NCBI RefSeq assembly: GCF_905220565.1
Contig: NC_059422.1
Location: forward strand, 570,501 to 634,500
From: Melitaea cinxia
Taxonomy: Eukaryota > Arthropoda > Insecta > Lepidoptera > Nymphalidae
Direction: 5' to 3'
DNA: 64,000 nt
Part shown: positions 1-13,000 of the stretch, piece by piece
Numbering within the stretch: position 1 is the stretch's first letter
Layout: every line of letters begins with the position of its first letter
Program-made: the position numbers and the translations under genes
The notes under the pieces: model-generated
What the model was told of the DNA's origin: nothing
The model's input: only the letters and a program-made list of their open reading frames with translations
Database searches by the model: none

Positions 1-602
1 ACAAAAGTATACCATTTTAAACATATAAAAAAATCCTACTTTTGTATTAATTTATTTAAAAATAGGCCAATTTAATTTTTTTTTAAATTTTACATCACTA
101 AAAAAATTATATAAAAATTTAAAATCTAAATAGAAATTTCTACAAGATAGAATATTAGGCGAAAATAAGTCTTATATTACTATAAATTCTTGATTTTTTT
201 TTTTTGAGAATGTGAATTACAAAAAATTTGAATACAAAATTTTTGATCGGTAAACGTTATAAATATATCAATAAAAGAGGCATATTACGCAAATATTAAT
301 TCGCCAATTTTTCGAAATTATCGGTATTTTTATAACAATATTATTATTGAAAATTATTGATGAAAAATTATCACAATTATAACATATTTTATAATTAATA
401 ATTCGTTTCAAAATTTTCTAAAACATTACGTTGAAATACGACGTTAGATACATTAAAAATCCTGAAAATAGTCTCACAAAACGCACTTAATATTGACCGA
501 CTATATGCGTTGTCAAATCGTGGTTTTAACGTCAAGTGTCGGACAATGTCGGCCAGACGTATACGATACGGACACGAGTAATCCAAATTATCACGTGTTT
601 AC
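1..602. other. AT-rich 3' flank, no gene recognised
   Basis: Very AT-rich DNA beyond the fra stop. A minus-strand AATAAA at 51-56 could serve as a polyadenylation signal. I see no coding pattern. Confidence 0.5.
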
Positions 603-675
603 CAGTATCGCGCACATTTTGTTACATTAAGTTACGTATTGATAAGTGTTCGTTATTTTGAGTTACATGTCTATA

Positions 676-890
676 CCAGATATGTGTCGGCCAGTGTCGG
701 TCACTTGTCGGTAACTTGTCGGCCAGGGTCAGACATTTGTCGGCCAGTGTCATTCATTTGTTAGCCAATGTTACACGTTAATCACTTCCCGACTAGTGTC
801 GGTCACGTGTCGGTTACGCATCGACCCGTGTCGGCCACGTGTCGGCCACGTGTCGGTCACGTGTCAAACGTCGATGCGACACGTGTCCGA
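676..890 (-). repeat. Degenerate 12-bp minisatellite in the fra 3' UTR
   Basis: Variants of TGTCGGCCACG and TGTCGGTCACT recur about every 10-14 bp just after the stop codon. The cleanest copies at 800-886 contain five perfect CACGTG palindromes (804, 836, 847, 858, 880). It would lie in the 3' untranslated region. Confidence 0.75.
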
Positions 891-902
891 CGACTCGGAT
901 CG

Positions 903-1045
903 CTAGCAGTGGAACTGGTTCTGAGTTATTGCCGACAGATCCTTCATGAGACCCTCGAGGTTTTGCATTTCGCGGTGCAGGCGTTCAGTTGAGCGCGAGG
1001 GGGTCAGGGGTTCGAGTTCTTCGGGCCGATGAGATACGCTGCCAC
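903..1045 (-). CDS. fra: fra exon 30: C-terminal P3 helix and stop
   Basis: It encodes GSVSHRPEELEPLTPSRS, TERLHREMQNLEGLMK and DLSAITQNQFHC, then TAG at 905-903. The helix around EGLMKDLSAIT is the P3 motif of DCC and Neogenin, which mediates receptor self-association and partner binding. This fixes the 3' end of the coding region. Confidence 0.95.
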
Positions 1046-4000
1046 CTGGGAAAATTACACGATTATAACCCAAATATCAGTAACAAATATTAACTGAATG
1101 TGACTTCGTGGAGAGCGGACGTGTTCAATGTAACTTTATTTGTAAATTACTTTTTGCTACTTTATTTATTGTGCTCAAATGTTTAAATATACAGCCTTAG
1201 AAAACCACATCGATTTTTAACATATGCTAGAAGTAGACCCAACGTAGCCCATTTTATAAGCACAAGCCAATAAGTTTTACAAATATAGGAATTTAGTTTC
1301 GGTGGTTAATATAACTTACCCAGCTGAAGTCGATTAGGAATGTGTCCGGGCGATGAACTCGCGCTCTTCTTGTAAGGAGACGTCTCCCTCACGCTACCCG
1401 CTGAAAAGTAGAAAAAGAAAAACTGAGGTAGGGCACAGCAGGAATCCCCTGCTCAAAATATGGAGCAGCCCGACTGGGGTAGTACCTCGACCTTAAAGAA
1501 GATCACAGCTAAATAATACTTTTTTCAAACAGTATTGTGTTCCTGTTGGTGAGTTACACCTTAATCCCCCCAGGAGCTCTGGTCACCACCGGAGCTCCTG
1601 GGGGGATTGGGGATTGGGTCGGCAACGCGCTTGCGATGCTTCTGGTGTTGCAGGCGTCTATAATCTAATAATAATAAAAAGATAATTTTGATACATTCTA
1701 ACTGAATGTTATTTTGAAGAATATCAGCAGTTTTGTAAGAAAAAAAAAGTGTGTGTGTGTGTCAGCATGACAAGAGTTTACTCCTTCAGATCGACTGTCT
1801 TAATTTATTAAGACAGTCACAAAAAAGGCTTACTAGTCTAAGAAAAAGATTAATACTATAGCAAATGGTAAATAAACAAACCAAATAACGCCATCTATGG
1901 CGTATATTATCTAAATTTGTGTAATTTAAAATATTATTTGATATTTGGGAGTTTACTCCCTGAAAATCGATTTTTTACATAAGGCCCCCATGGCCCATAA
2001 AGTATTAAAAAAATTTGGAGTAAAATCTATTTAACTTTAACGTCACTTACCCTTAGAATGCGAAGGTGTAGAGTGGTCAGACGCGGTGTCTGGTAGAGTG
2101 AAGCTGTGTAGAGGACCGCAGCCCGCGCGTCGCTGTAGTGAGCCCGCTCCACTGGGGACCTGACCCCCCACTCCAACCCCCCCTACACCATCACTGCTGA
2201 GGGAGTCGCGACTGTGGGTACGGGAGAAACATTACATTGTTAACATTTTAACATTAGGTGCATTACAAACAAATATCAGAACATTTATTTTTATTTATAT
2301 CATGTTATAATATATAAGTTATATATTAATTATACTAATTTTAAGTTAGCGAAAATAGTAATTTATTTTAATTTATCTAAAACATCCATTAAACTTCCTC
2401 CTAATTAATAAAACAAGATATTTTTGGGACGAAAGGTTATACTAGAAAAAGTTCTACTAGATATTTTTGGTATCAAAATAAGGGTAGAAAGCGGACAGTA
2501 CCATCTTAATATGTTAAATGGAAAACCTCTCCCATGGACATCTGCAAAATTAGAGAGACTGCGGTTGCATTGCCAGCCTTTAGAGAAAAATGGGAGCACT
2601 TTCAAAGCTCGATTCCAGTACCCATCCTCCACATTTTTTTTTGTAATTAGAAGAAATAAGAATTCGAAACGTTCCGGACCAATGAGTAAATATTGCTTTG
2701 GCCATCTCACTCATCACGGGAACACGACACTGCTTGAGAGCGATATTGTCTGTGATCTTCAATAGAGCCGAGGCACTTCTCCAGTCCTGCCACTCCAAAC
2801 TTTGGGCAGGATTCGTAGGCGACGTAGTGGCCGCGCTGGCGTGCACGTCGCCCGCCGCGGAGCAGGATTCATCCTCCAACGTCACCGGCACGCCGCTGCA
2901 ACATGTTTCCGCACACGACACTCACTGCGTGTAGTGCCCCAGGGGCTCGTAGGCGACGTAGTGGCCGCGCTCGCGCGCGCTGGCGGCGCTGGCGTACACG
3001 TCGCCCGCCGCGGAGCACGCGCTGCCCAGCGGGCACGGCGCGGGGGCGGCGCTCTGCTCTACCTTGTCTAAATTTATATACGAGATTTTTTTTTATTTTT
3101 CGCAAGCCAACATTTTTCCACTTATATGTATATTAATGACGCCGCGTTAGCGCAACGGTCACAGCCATGGATTGTGCCGGTTGCGCTGTCGATTGCGGGT
3201 TCGATCCCCGCACATGAAAAAGATTTGTATTGGCCATACAGGAGTTTGCCGTGGTCTGGGTGTTTGTGCAGTCCTTGTAGGTCTCCCCACCGTGCCTCGG
3301 AGAGCACGGTAAGCCGTCGGTCCCGGTTGTTATCATGTACACCTGATAGCGATCGTTACTCATAGTAGGGAATATATCCCGCCAACCCGCATTGGAGCAG
3401 CGTGGTGGATTAAGCTCTGATCCTTCTTCTACATGGGGAATGAGGCCTATGCCCAGTAGTGGGATATTACAGGCTGAAGCGAAGCGATTTTTTGTATTAA
3501 CGCAAGACTTAAAAATTTGGAAAATGATAAATTTTAAAAGAGTAACTGCGGGGTTTTTGCATATTCTTCTTGGCTAAATCTATCTGGACTTCATTCGACC
3601 ACGAAAAAATAGAGCGCAGGGTGGGATGCTTACAAAATCTCCACCCATCCCTACTCATAACAACCGATTACGAGTACTTGGAGAGCCTGGATCACCAAAC
3701 CCTTAAAGACCACTAACTATTCGGTCCCCTAATATTCATAGACGACAGTAAGATAGAAGGGAGGAGGGTAGGAGCAGCCCAACATGGTGGGTGAGGGATA
3801 GCGAGTCTGGGTATGCCATTTTTATACTTGAACCTCACAAAACTGTTTTTCAGTCAGAAAGGCTGAGCGGTCAAATTGGGCATTGATTAACATCTTGAGC
3901 GATTCAAGATCTTTGTTCGACCTATTGAGAAGCCTATCGGTGACTCACCATCTCGTAGCTCGCGAAAAATTAGTAAGGACGCCATGAGAATCGGCTCTAT

Positions 4001-7000
4001 TAAAGGGGACATAGCAAATTACTATGAGGTCATAGTATACGAAGACAGAGGGAAGACCTAAACTTTCTAAAAGTGGAGGTTAAACCATCATCCCCCAACT
4101 GTAATGTCAGGTTCTAGTGAGCCGTCACTGAGTGAATCCGAGCGCCTACAACCTAAAAAAGCGGCACAGAGATCAGACGCCACCACTTCCGTAATCAATA
4201 GTTCCAGATACTCATTTAGTGGCATTGCAAAATTCTATCCATAGATCTGACTCTCCGATAAAGACCTTCAACATCGACGGACCAACAGACTACGGGTGTG
4301 AAGGAATTCCTAAGGGTAACACACATTACAGCCTATACAGTCCACTGCTGGACATAGGCCTCCACAAGTTTACGCCAAAAATAACGTGAGCTCATGTGTT
4401 TTGCCCATAGTCACCACGCTGGGCAGGCGGGTTGGTGGCCGCAGTACTGGCTTTGTCGCACCGAAGACGCTGCTGCCCGTCTTCGGCCTGTGTATTTCAA
4501 AGCCAGCAGTTGGATGGTTATCCCGCCATCGGTCGGCTTCTTAAGTTCCAAGGTGGTTGTGGAACCTTGTTATCCCTTAGTCGCCTCTTACGACACCCAC
4601 GGGATGAGAGGGGGTGGCTAAATTCTTTAGTACCGTAGCCACACAGCACAACCTAACCTAAGGGTAAACCATCCAGGAAATCCAGTTAAGCCGAAAATTC
4701 CTCGAACTAGGGCCGATAGGAAAGTGATTTCACTCAAGCTGAGACCAGCCTCGAGCCCGTTAGACCATGCTGTAAATGCATTGGTTGAATTCCTTGCCAT
4801 AGTAAAAGCTAGTCGAGAAATAAACTTGGTCACTTGCAAAAAGATTCTGCAGATCTAACAGCAAGGCAGCGAAAAGCTACTTATGGGTGCTGCTCAATAA
4901 GGCGGAAGTAGCCATATATAATAACGATACGGCCCAGATTATTATCAAAGAACATATGTTAGGAAAATATATGGCAGCATATAGCGGCACAGGCGCTTTT
5001 GTGGGCACGGTTGAGGCTGCGGGGCGAGAAGACACGTTACCGACAATTTTGTGAAAGACCCGGTTTTGGTGATTGCCAAGTGTACGAGAGTAATGCTGGA
5101 TGACAGGGTGCTTGAGATGGCAAAATCTATTTCAGGGGATCCTAATGTCGATGCAGACATCATGGGCTGGTAGTTGCCAAAGCTGACGTGGAAAAATGGG
5201 ATACCTAAGGGCGGAAAGACGACACACATAGTTGAGAACTTCGATGAGAACGTAGAAATAGTATTTACCACGACGGTCGAATCTGCCAAAGATCTTGGAG
5301 AAACTAGCCCACCACTTTGGCGTCAAAACCAGGTCTAAGATGCGCACTATGGCTTCCACTTTAGTAAATGGGTTTAAAGAGGGCAAGAAATGTAGCCGTT
5401 ATGAATCCCTCATGAATCATTTTGGAGCCATAGTGATGGCGATACGGCTTGCAGGGGCAAACAAAGTTGTTCTCATCGTAGATATCAACCGGTTGCCTTG
5501 TATAGACAGGAAAAATCTGTTCGAAATGAGGTACTGTAGACCGTATCTGATAACCAACTTCTCAGATGAGTTGTCCAGCACATATCAGAGTAAGCATAGT
5601 CTAATCTCACTATCAACTTCCTCAGAATATATGGACACACTGGCGCGGAAATACCAAAAGTTCAGCGAGACACCCTATACTTGGTTTATACGCAGGAAGA
5701 GAAAAAAACCCTAACAGACCAGGGATACGGCACTAGCGAAGGATCGCGCACCATGACCATTCACGAATCACAAGGGCAAACCTACGGCGACGTCTTCATC
5801 GTCGAGACAAAGACCGAGAGGCTACGAATTCACGACAGCGTGTCTCATGCGGTGACAAGACACACTAACACATGTGTCTCCTACACTAACAGCGGTGACG
5901 ACGAGAATCAGCAGGTTCTTTAGCGAGCGCTGGGTGCCTCGACGAAGACCATTCTGAAGTAATACCTAAAAAGAACCATCTGCAAGCGCGACGTGTCGCT
6001 GGCAAGGGCTTTACTCAAGATGTTAAGAGCAGGCGTGGGATCCACTGTATTTAGCTGTTAGACTAACAATCATATGTCTTATTTCAGCTAACTTTATTCC
6101 ACTAACAGATATTATCGCTCTAAATGCTAACGCTCGGGGTAGGACAAAAAATGCTATTTTTATTCTGTAAACTATCAAAGTCTTTTGATGAGGACGATCA
6201 CGGGATTCAATTAAGTAAACTTGAGTTTTACGGTGTTAATGGAAAAGCTCTTAATCTCTTTGCTTCATATCTTACTAATAGATTTAAACCCGTATCAATA
6301 AATGGATCAAAGTCTTCTAGATCTAGGCTCAAAATGTGTTAATTAAACAACGCTTTCGGTGAGAATGAGCGAGCGATATATAGTTTACAATTGTGACTAT
6401 ACAATATACAGGTGGCGTTACTATCTTTATTTTGATATTAATAACAAAATGGGAGTTCTACAAGGATTAATTCTAGGTCCTTTTAGTTTTTTAGTTTACA
6501 TAAACGGTTTGCAATTTTATCTTATATTTAAATTCTGACCCTGAGAGCCGGTAAGTTTGTGAATGTTTATATACTTTTTATAATTTTTGTAGTACTCACA
6601 TGACGCAGGCGGAGGGTGGGAGGGGTGGTGCTGGAGAGACCCCAGCGACGCCTGCGGAGAACCCAAAGGAGCCACGCCTGACAGTAGTGGAGTACTCTGT
6701 AAACATAACTATTATGTAAAAATTATATCTACATTTTGATAAGCCATAACAAAATTTACGAAAATTTGATATAAAGCTTGCAAGGATTTGGTTTTTTAGT
6801 AAAGTAAATTTGATATATTATTATCCCTGTATACTTGCTAGACTAAGTACTAACTCAGTTTGACAGCATTGTAAAACAAAAACCTAAGCAGGAATATATT
6901 CTGTTATTATACTGACTTACCTGATCTGGTAAGTGTCTCCGTCTTTCACAAGTCCCCGTGCATCCCACGCCTACCCCCACGCCCACGCCCACTCCTGTCA

Positions 7001-10000
7001 TCGCTGAAAATGTCATTACACTTTCAAACAAAGAAAAAGTTAATTTAAGAGATTTTACTACAACGAAATTACATTTTATAAATATTGTACTGTAAGATCA
7101 TTTTATCCTGTTATGGGAATATTTCGACCTCTTCTTTGAAATCATGTAGAAACAAATATAAAACTGTAAAAATAGCACAAAAGTACGATTGAATAAAAAC
7201 CTTTATTGAATAAAAATTACGAAAAAAATTATCAACAATATAAACTCAAAAATAATTCATAAACTAATTTCACATAAGTAAAAAGTTTCGTTGAAATTAA
7301 CTTAGAAAAAAAAATAAAAAAAAAAAATCACTACAAAAAATCATTACAATAAAAATAAAATTAAAATTTACACTCTTTTTACGCTGGAATGTAACCGCAT
7401 AAAACATATAAAAGGTAAAAACGTGCAATAACAAAAATAACCTGTTCCTAAAGTAAGCAACTTAATGCTTGTGTTATAGGTAACAGCCGACTGTTATAGC
7501 TAGATATTTTTTTCGATAATCATACATAGAAATAATACATATGGCATACATATAAATAATACGGGAATCGAACCCACAACCCTTGAAATAGAAAGCGGGT
7601 TCACTACAAACTGCGCCAACGGGCTAGTCAAAATATAACAAAAAAATTATAATAGCAATAACAAATAACAAAAAAATAAAACAAAAAAGACCTAGACAAG
7701 GCAGCGGGTCGCATCGATAATCGCAGCGGTAGGGCGAGGCCCGCAACACCGCGGTGTCGTCGCTGCTGCCCGCCACCGACGGCGACCGGCGGGACTCTAG
7801 CGGGGAGCGGGGAACGGAATGAACGAGTGAACGTATCGAATGGGATCGACAACTGCTCGTACGTGAGGGTACATACATATCTGTGACACGTGCACACACG
7901 GTCGTCTGTTCCTAAGGTAAGCAACAGCCGACTGTCAGAGCTAATTTTTATTTTTGAAATAAACCTCCTTTAACACGCTTGACTTGGGGAGTGAGTTGGT
8001 GAATTCGTGACGAGAGCGTTACGAAAGGCGTGGTCGGGCGAGGCGAACGGGAGGTGAGAGGGAGATATAAGTTAGATGGTGCTAAAAAAGTTTTACTTCA
8101 GTCTTGTAGTCTAAAGCTCGTTTTTATTCGACGAGTAATGCGTGACAATAAAATATAAACAGTCTTAAACTTTATGAATGGATGAGATTATTTATCACGT
8201 GCTATCAAAATAAAATAACAAAAAGAAAAATAACAAATTAAAACAAGTTGAAACTAACTTAAATAGAAAAAAACTGTTATATGTTATGTAGATTAATTGG
8301 TCTTTATGTTTGAATGATATTTTTATAACATTTGTAATTATTTAATAACTGGTCATTTACATGTTACTAGAAAATAATGAGTGTATAATATAAATGAATA
8401 AAAGTTAAAATTCGCAAGTCTTCTTGTTTGTGTACAACAAACAGTATGTAGGACATGTAGCGTCCAATGAGTAATTTAGATGTATGTCCAAGTATGCTGC
8501 CGTATAACAGCCAGACTCTGTTTTTCTTTTTTTTTATACAACTAGGTCGGCAAACAAGCGTACGGCTCACCTGACGGTAATTGCATTGCCAACCCTCAGG
8601 AGCTCTGGTCACCTTACTCACCAACAGGAACAAAACACTGCTTGAAAACAGTATTATTTAGCTGTGCTCTTCTGTAAGGTCGAAGTACTACCCCAGTCAG
8701 GCTGCTCCATATTTTGAGCAGGTCATTTCCTGCTGAGCCCTGCCTTGGTTGTTTTTCAAAACTTTTCTAAAATTTTGGCGCCATGGCATTTATTTTATCA
8801 TTCTTAAAACATATGATTAAAATAACTATATTATGGCGATTACAATGTTATAATAGCATTGATTAGGTTCAAACAAAACAAAAACTTTGGAACTCAATTT
8901 CTTCAGATTTCGGTATTACTGCCCTTTAGCTAATTACATGATATGGGTAATGTATGAGTGTGTGTGTGTGTGTGTGTGTATCCCCTCACCGACATAAGTG
9001 GGCACGTAGCGTCTGTCGAGACTGGCAAGTGAGGCGGGTGGGGCGTGTCGAGCCGGCTCGTAGTCCGCTAGGGCGGGCGGCGCCCTCGCCAGTGTTAGGG
9101 TCGAAGACACCAGCGCACTGCCCTCCACACTGCCGGCCGATACTGTGGGCATGTGCTGGATGTTAGGTTGAAGGTGTGGTGAGATATTACTGAGTTAAGG
9201 ATTTTAGATGGCTTAGCTGGTACTGGGCGGGTGTGTTTCGTTTTCAAATTAGGGCAGCAAAAAGAAAACGTACATGTGTACCCATAATCCATAAAAGAGA
9301 GCTTACAGGTGGTACAAAATTCGTTTTTATTTTGTAGGACGAAAAGATAAGCTAAGTATAACTTTAATCAATTAACTAAAATCTGGCTCGAAGGACCAAA
9401 ACCGTACGTTAATAATTTCCAAAATGGATTTAGAAAGTATAACTGTGATAAGAAGTTACAAATTTCTGCAATTACAGTCAATAGCAGCAATAATAGAAGA
9501 CGAACGCGAAAGTAGAAGGTTAGGAAGAGAGTGACAGAGATAAATGAGATAGAAAGTCGTACTCTTACTGGCAGAGCTGTGCAAGCTCTTGTCCATGTGC
9601 TTGAGCTCCATCTGGTCGTGGTGGATCCACAGGTCCGGAGGCTTGATGGCCGCCGACGCAGACGCCTTTTGGTATGTACTGGAAATATATCATGACAAAT
9701 ACTTACTAAAATTAGCAGATTATTGTTGATTTATAGTTCTACGTTACGGGAGTATTTGAATAGTTTATTGCAATGGGGTCTTGCGGACTATACGACTGTA
9801 AATACCGGTGTTAGTAGCTACATTAAAATGCTATGTTTTAAGCGTTGAAGCTCACTAGAGTCAGAGGTCACGAGAGGTGACGGGTGACAGGTGACTGGTG
9901 ACAGCTATTAGGTGTTTTATATATATGTTATCTGTGGGTTTGGAACTTTTTTAATCTATGTTTTGGACGTCTATTGGATATCATGTTATAACAAGATTTA

Positions 10001-13000
10001 TTTATAACCTTGTAACAAATATTTTGAATGTAGCTGGTTTTACTTTAACACCAGTTCGATCCCCGCACATAACAAACATTTGTATACAAGTGTTTTCTGT
10101 GGCCTAGGCGTTTTGTGCTTGTCTATTGTGTATTTCCAAATTTACGACACGACGATTCCCGGTGAATGCAGTCGAGTGTGAGGCTTTTATTTAATTGTAG
10201 TTATTATAATTGTTTACAGGTAGCGGGCGACAGGCGACAGGCGCTCGTACCTGGTGTCGGGCGACAGCGGCGCGCTGTTCCTGCGGCAGCACAGCGACAG
10301 GCGACAGGCGCTCGTACCTGGTGTCGGGCGACAGCGGCGCGCTGTTCCTGCGGCAGCACAGCGACAGGCGACAGGCGACAGGCGCTCGTACCTGGTGTCG
10401 GGCGACAGCGGCGCGCTGTTCCTGCGGCAGCACAGCGACAGGCGACAGGCGCTCGTACCTGGTGTCGGGCGACAGCGGCGCGCTGTTCCTGCGGCAGCAC
10501 AGCGACAGGCGACAGGCGCTCGTACCTGGTGTCGGGCGACAGCGGCGCGCTGTTCCTGCGGCAGCACAGCGACAGGCGACAGGCGCTCGTACCTGGTGTC
10601 GGGCGACAGCGGCGCGCTGTTCCTGCGGCAGCACAGCGACAGGCGACAGGCGACAGGCGCTCGTACCTGGTGTCGGGCGACAGCGGCGCGCTGTTCCTGC
10701 GGCAGCACAGCGACAGGCGACAGGCGACAGGCGCTCGTACCTGGTGTCGGGCGACAGCGGCGCGCTGTTCCTGCGGCAGCACAGCGACAGGCGACAGGCG
10801 CTCGTACCTGGTGTCGGGCGACAGCGGCGCGCTGTTCCTGCGGCAGCACAGCGACAGGCGACAGGCGACAGGCGCTCGTACCTGGTGTCGGGCGACAGCG
10901 GCGCGCTGTTCCTGCGGCAGCACAGCGACAGGCGACAGGCGCTCGTACCTGGTGTCGGGCGACAGCGGCGCGCTGTTCCTGCGGCAGCACAGCGACAGGC
11001 GACAGGCGACAGGCGCTCGTACCTGGTGTCGGGCGACAGCGGCGCGCTGTTCCTGCGGCAGCACAGCGACAGGCGACAAGCGCTCGTACCTGGTGTCGGG
11101 CGACAGCGGCGCGCTGTTCCTGCGGCAGCACAGCGACAGGCGACAGGCGACAGGCGCTCGTACCTGGTGTCGGGCGACAGCGGCGCGCTGTTCCTGCGGC
11201 AGCACAGCGACAGGCGACAGGCGACAGGCGCTCGTACCTGGTGTCGGGCGACAGCGGCGCGCTGTTCCTGCGGCAGCACAGCGACAGGCGACAGGCGCTC
11301 GTACCTGGTGTCGGGCGACAGCGGCGCGCTGTTCCTGCGGCAGCACAGCGACAGGCGACAGGCGACAGGCGCTCGTACCTGGTGTCGGGCGACAGCGGCG
11401 CGCTGTTCCTGCGGCAGCACAGCGACAGGCGACAGGCGCTCGTACCTGGTGTCGGGCGACAGCGGCGCGCTGTTCCTGCGGCAGCACAGCGACAGGCGAC
11501 AGGCGCTCGTACCTGGTGTCGGGCGACAGCGGCGCGCTGTTCCTGCGGCAGCACAGCGACAGGCGACAGGCGACAGGCGCTCGTACCTGGTGTCGGGCGA
11601 CAGCGGCGCGCTGTTCCTGCGGCAGCACAGCGACAGGCGACAGGCGCTCGTACCTGGTGTCGGGCGACAGCGGCGCGCTGTTCCTGCGGCAGCACAGCGA
11701 CAGGCGACAGGCGACAGGCGCTCGTACCTGGTGTCGGGCGACAGCGGCGCGCTGTTCCTGCGGCAGCACAGCGACAGGCGACAGGCGACAGGCGCTCGTA
11801 CCTGGTGTCGGGCGACAGCGGCGCGCTGTTCCTGCGGCAGCACAGCGACAGGCGACAGGCGCTCGTACCTGGTGTCGGGCGACAGCGGCGCGCTGTTCCT
11901 GCGGCAGCACAGCGACAGGCGACAGGCGCTCGTACCTGGTGTCGGGCGACAGCGGCGCGCTGTTCCTGCGGCAGCACAGCGACAGGCGACAGGCGCTCGT
12001 ACCTGGTGTCGGGCGACAGCGGCGCGCTGTTCCTGCGGCAGCACAGCGACAGGCGACAGGCGCTCGTACCTGGTGTCGGGCGACAGCGGCGCGCTGTTCC
12101 TGCGGCAGCACAGCGACAGGCGACAGGCGACAGGCGCTCGTACCTGGTGTCGGGCGACAGCGGCGCGCTGTTCCTGCGGCAGCACAGCGACAGGCGACAG
12201 GCGACAGGCGCTCGTACCTGGTGTCGGGCGACAGCGGCGCGCTGTTCCTGCGGCAGCACAGCGACAGGCGACAGGCGCTCGTACCTGGTGTCGGGCGACA
12301 GCGGCGCGCTGTTCCTGCGGCAGCACAGCGACAGGCGACAGGCGCTCGTACCTGGTGTCGGGCGACAGCGGCGCGCTGTTCCTGCGGCAGCACAGCGACA
12401 GGCGACAGGCGCTCGTACCTGGTGTCGGGCGACAGCGGCGCGCTGTTCCTGCGGCAGCACAGCGACAGGCGACAGGCGCTCGTACCTGGTGTCGGGCGAC
12501 AGCGGCGCGCTGTTCCTGCGGCAGCACAGCGACAGGCGACAGGCGCTCGTACCTGGTGTCGGGCGACAGCGGCGCGCTGTTCCTGCGGCAGCACAGCGAC
12601 AGGCGACAGGCGCTCGTACCTGGTGTCGGGCGACAGCGGCGCGCTGTTCCTGCGGCAGCACAGCGACAGGCGACAGGCGACAGGCGCTCGTACCTGGTGT
12701 CGGGCGACAGCGGCGCGCTGTTCCTGCGGCAGCACAGCGACAGGCGACAGGCGACAGGCGCTCGTACCTGGTGTCGGGCGACAGCGGCGCGCTGTTCCTG
12801 CGGCAGCACAGCGACAGGCGACAGGCGCTCGTACCTGGTGTCGGGCGACAGCGGCGCGCTGTTCCTGCGGCAGCACAGCGACAGGCGACAGGCGCTCGTA
12901 CCTGGTGTCGGGCGACAGCGGCGCGCTGTTCCTGCGGCAGCACAGCGACAGGCGACAGGCGACAGGCGCTCGTACCTGGTGTCGGGCGACAGCGGCGCGC

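Noticed and set aside
2405..2765. Overlapping ORFs on both strands around 2424-2765
   Set aside because: No recognisable domain, and the 3' part is a decayed repeat C piece.
4394..4638. Small ORFs inside repeat B copies (also at 31858, 60639, 62337)
   Set aside because: The same frame recurs in every copy of a dispersed repeat without protein features. It is most likely noncoding.
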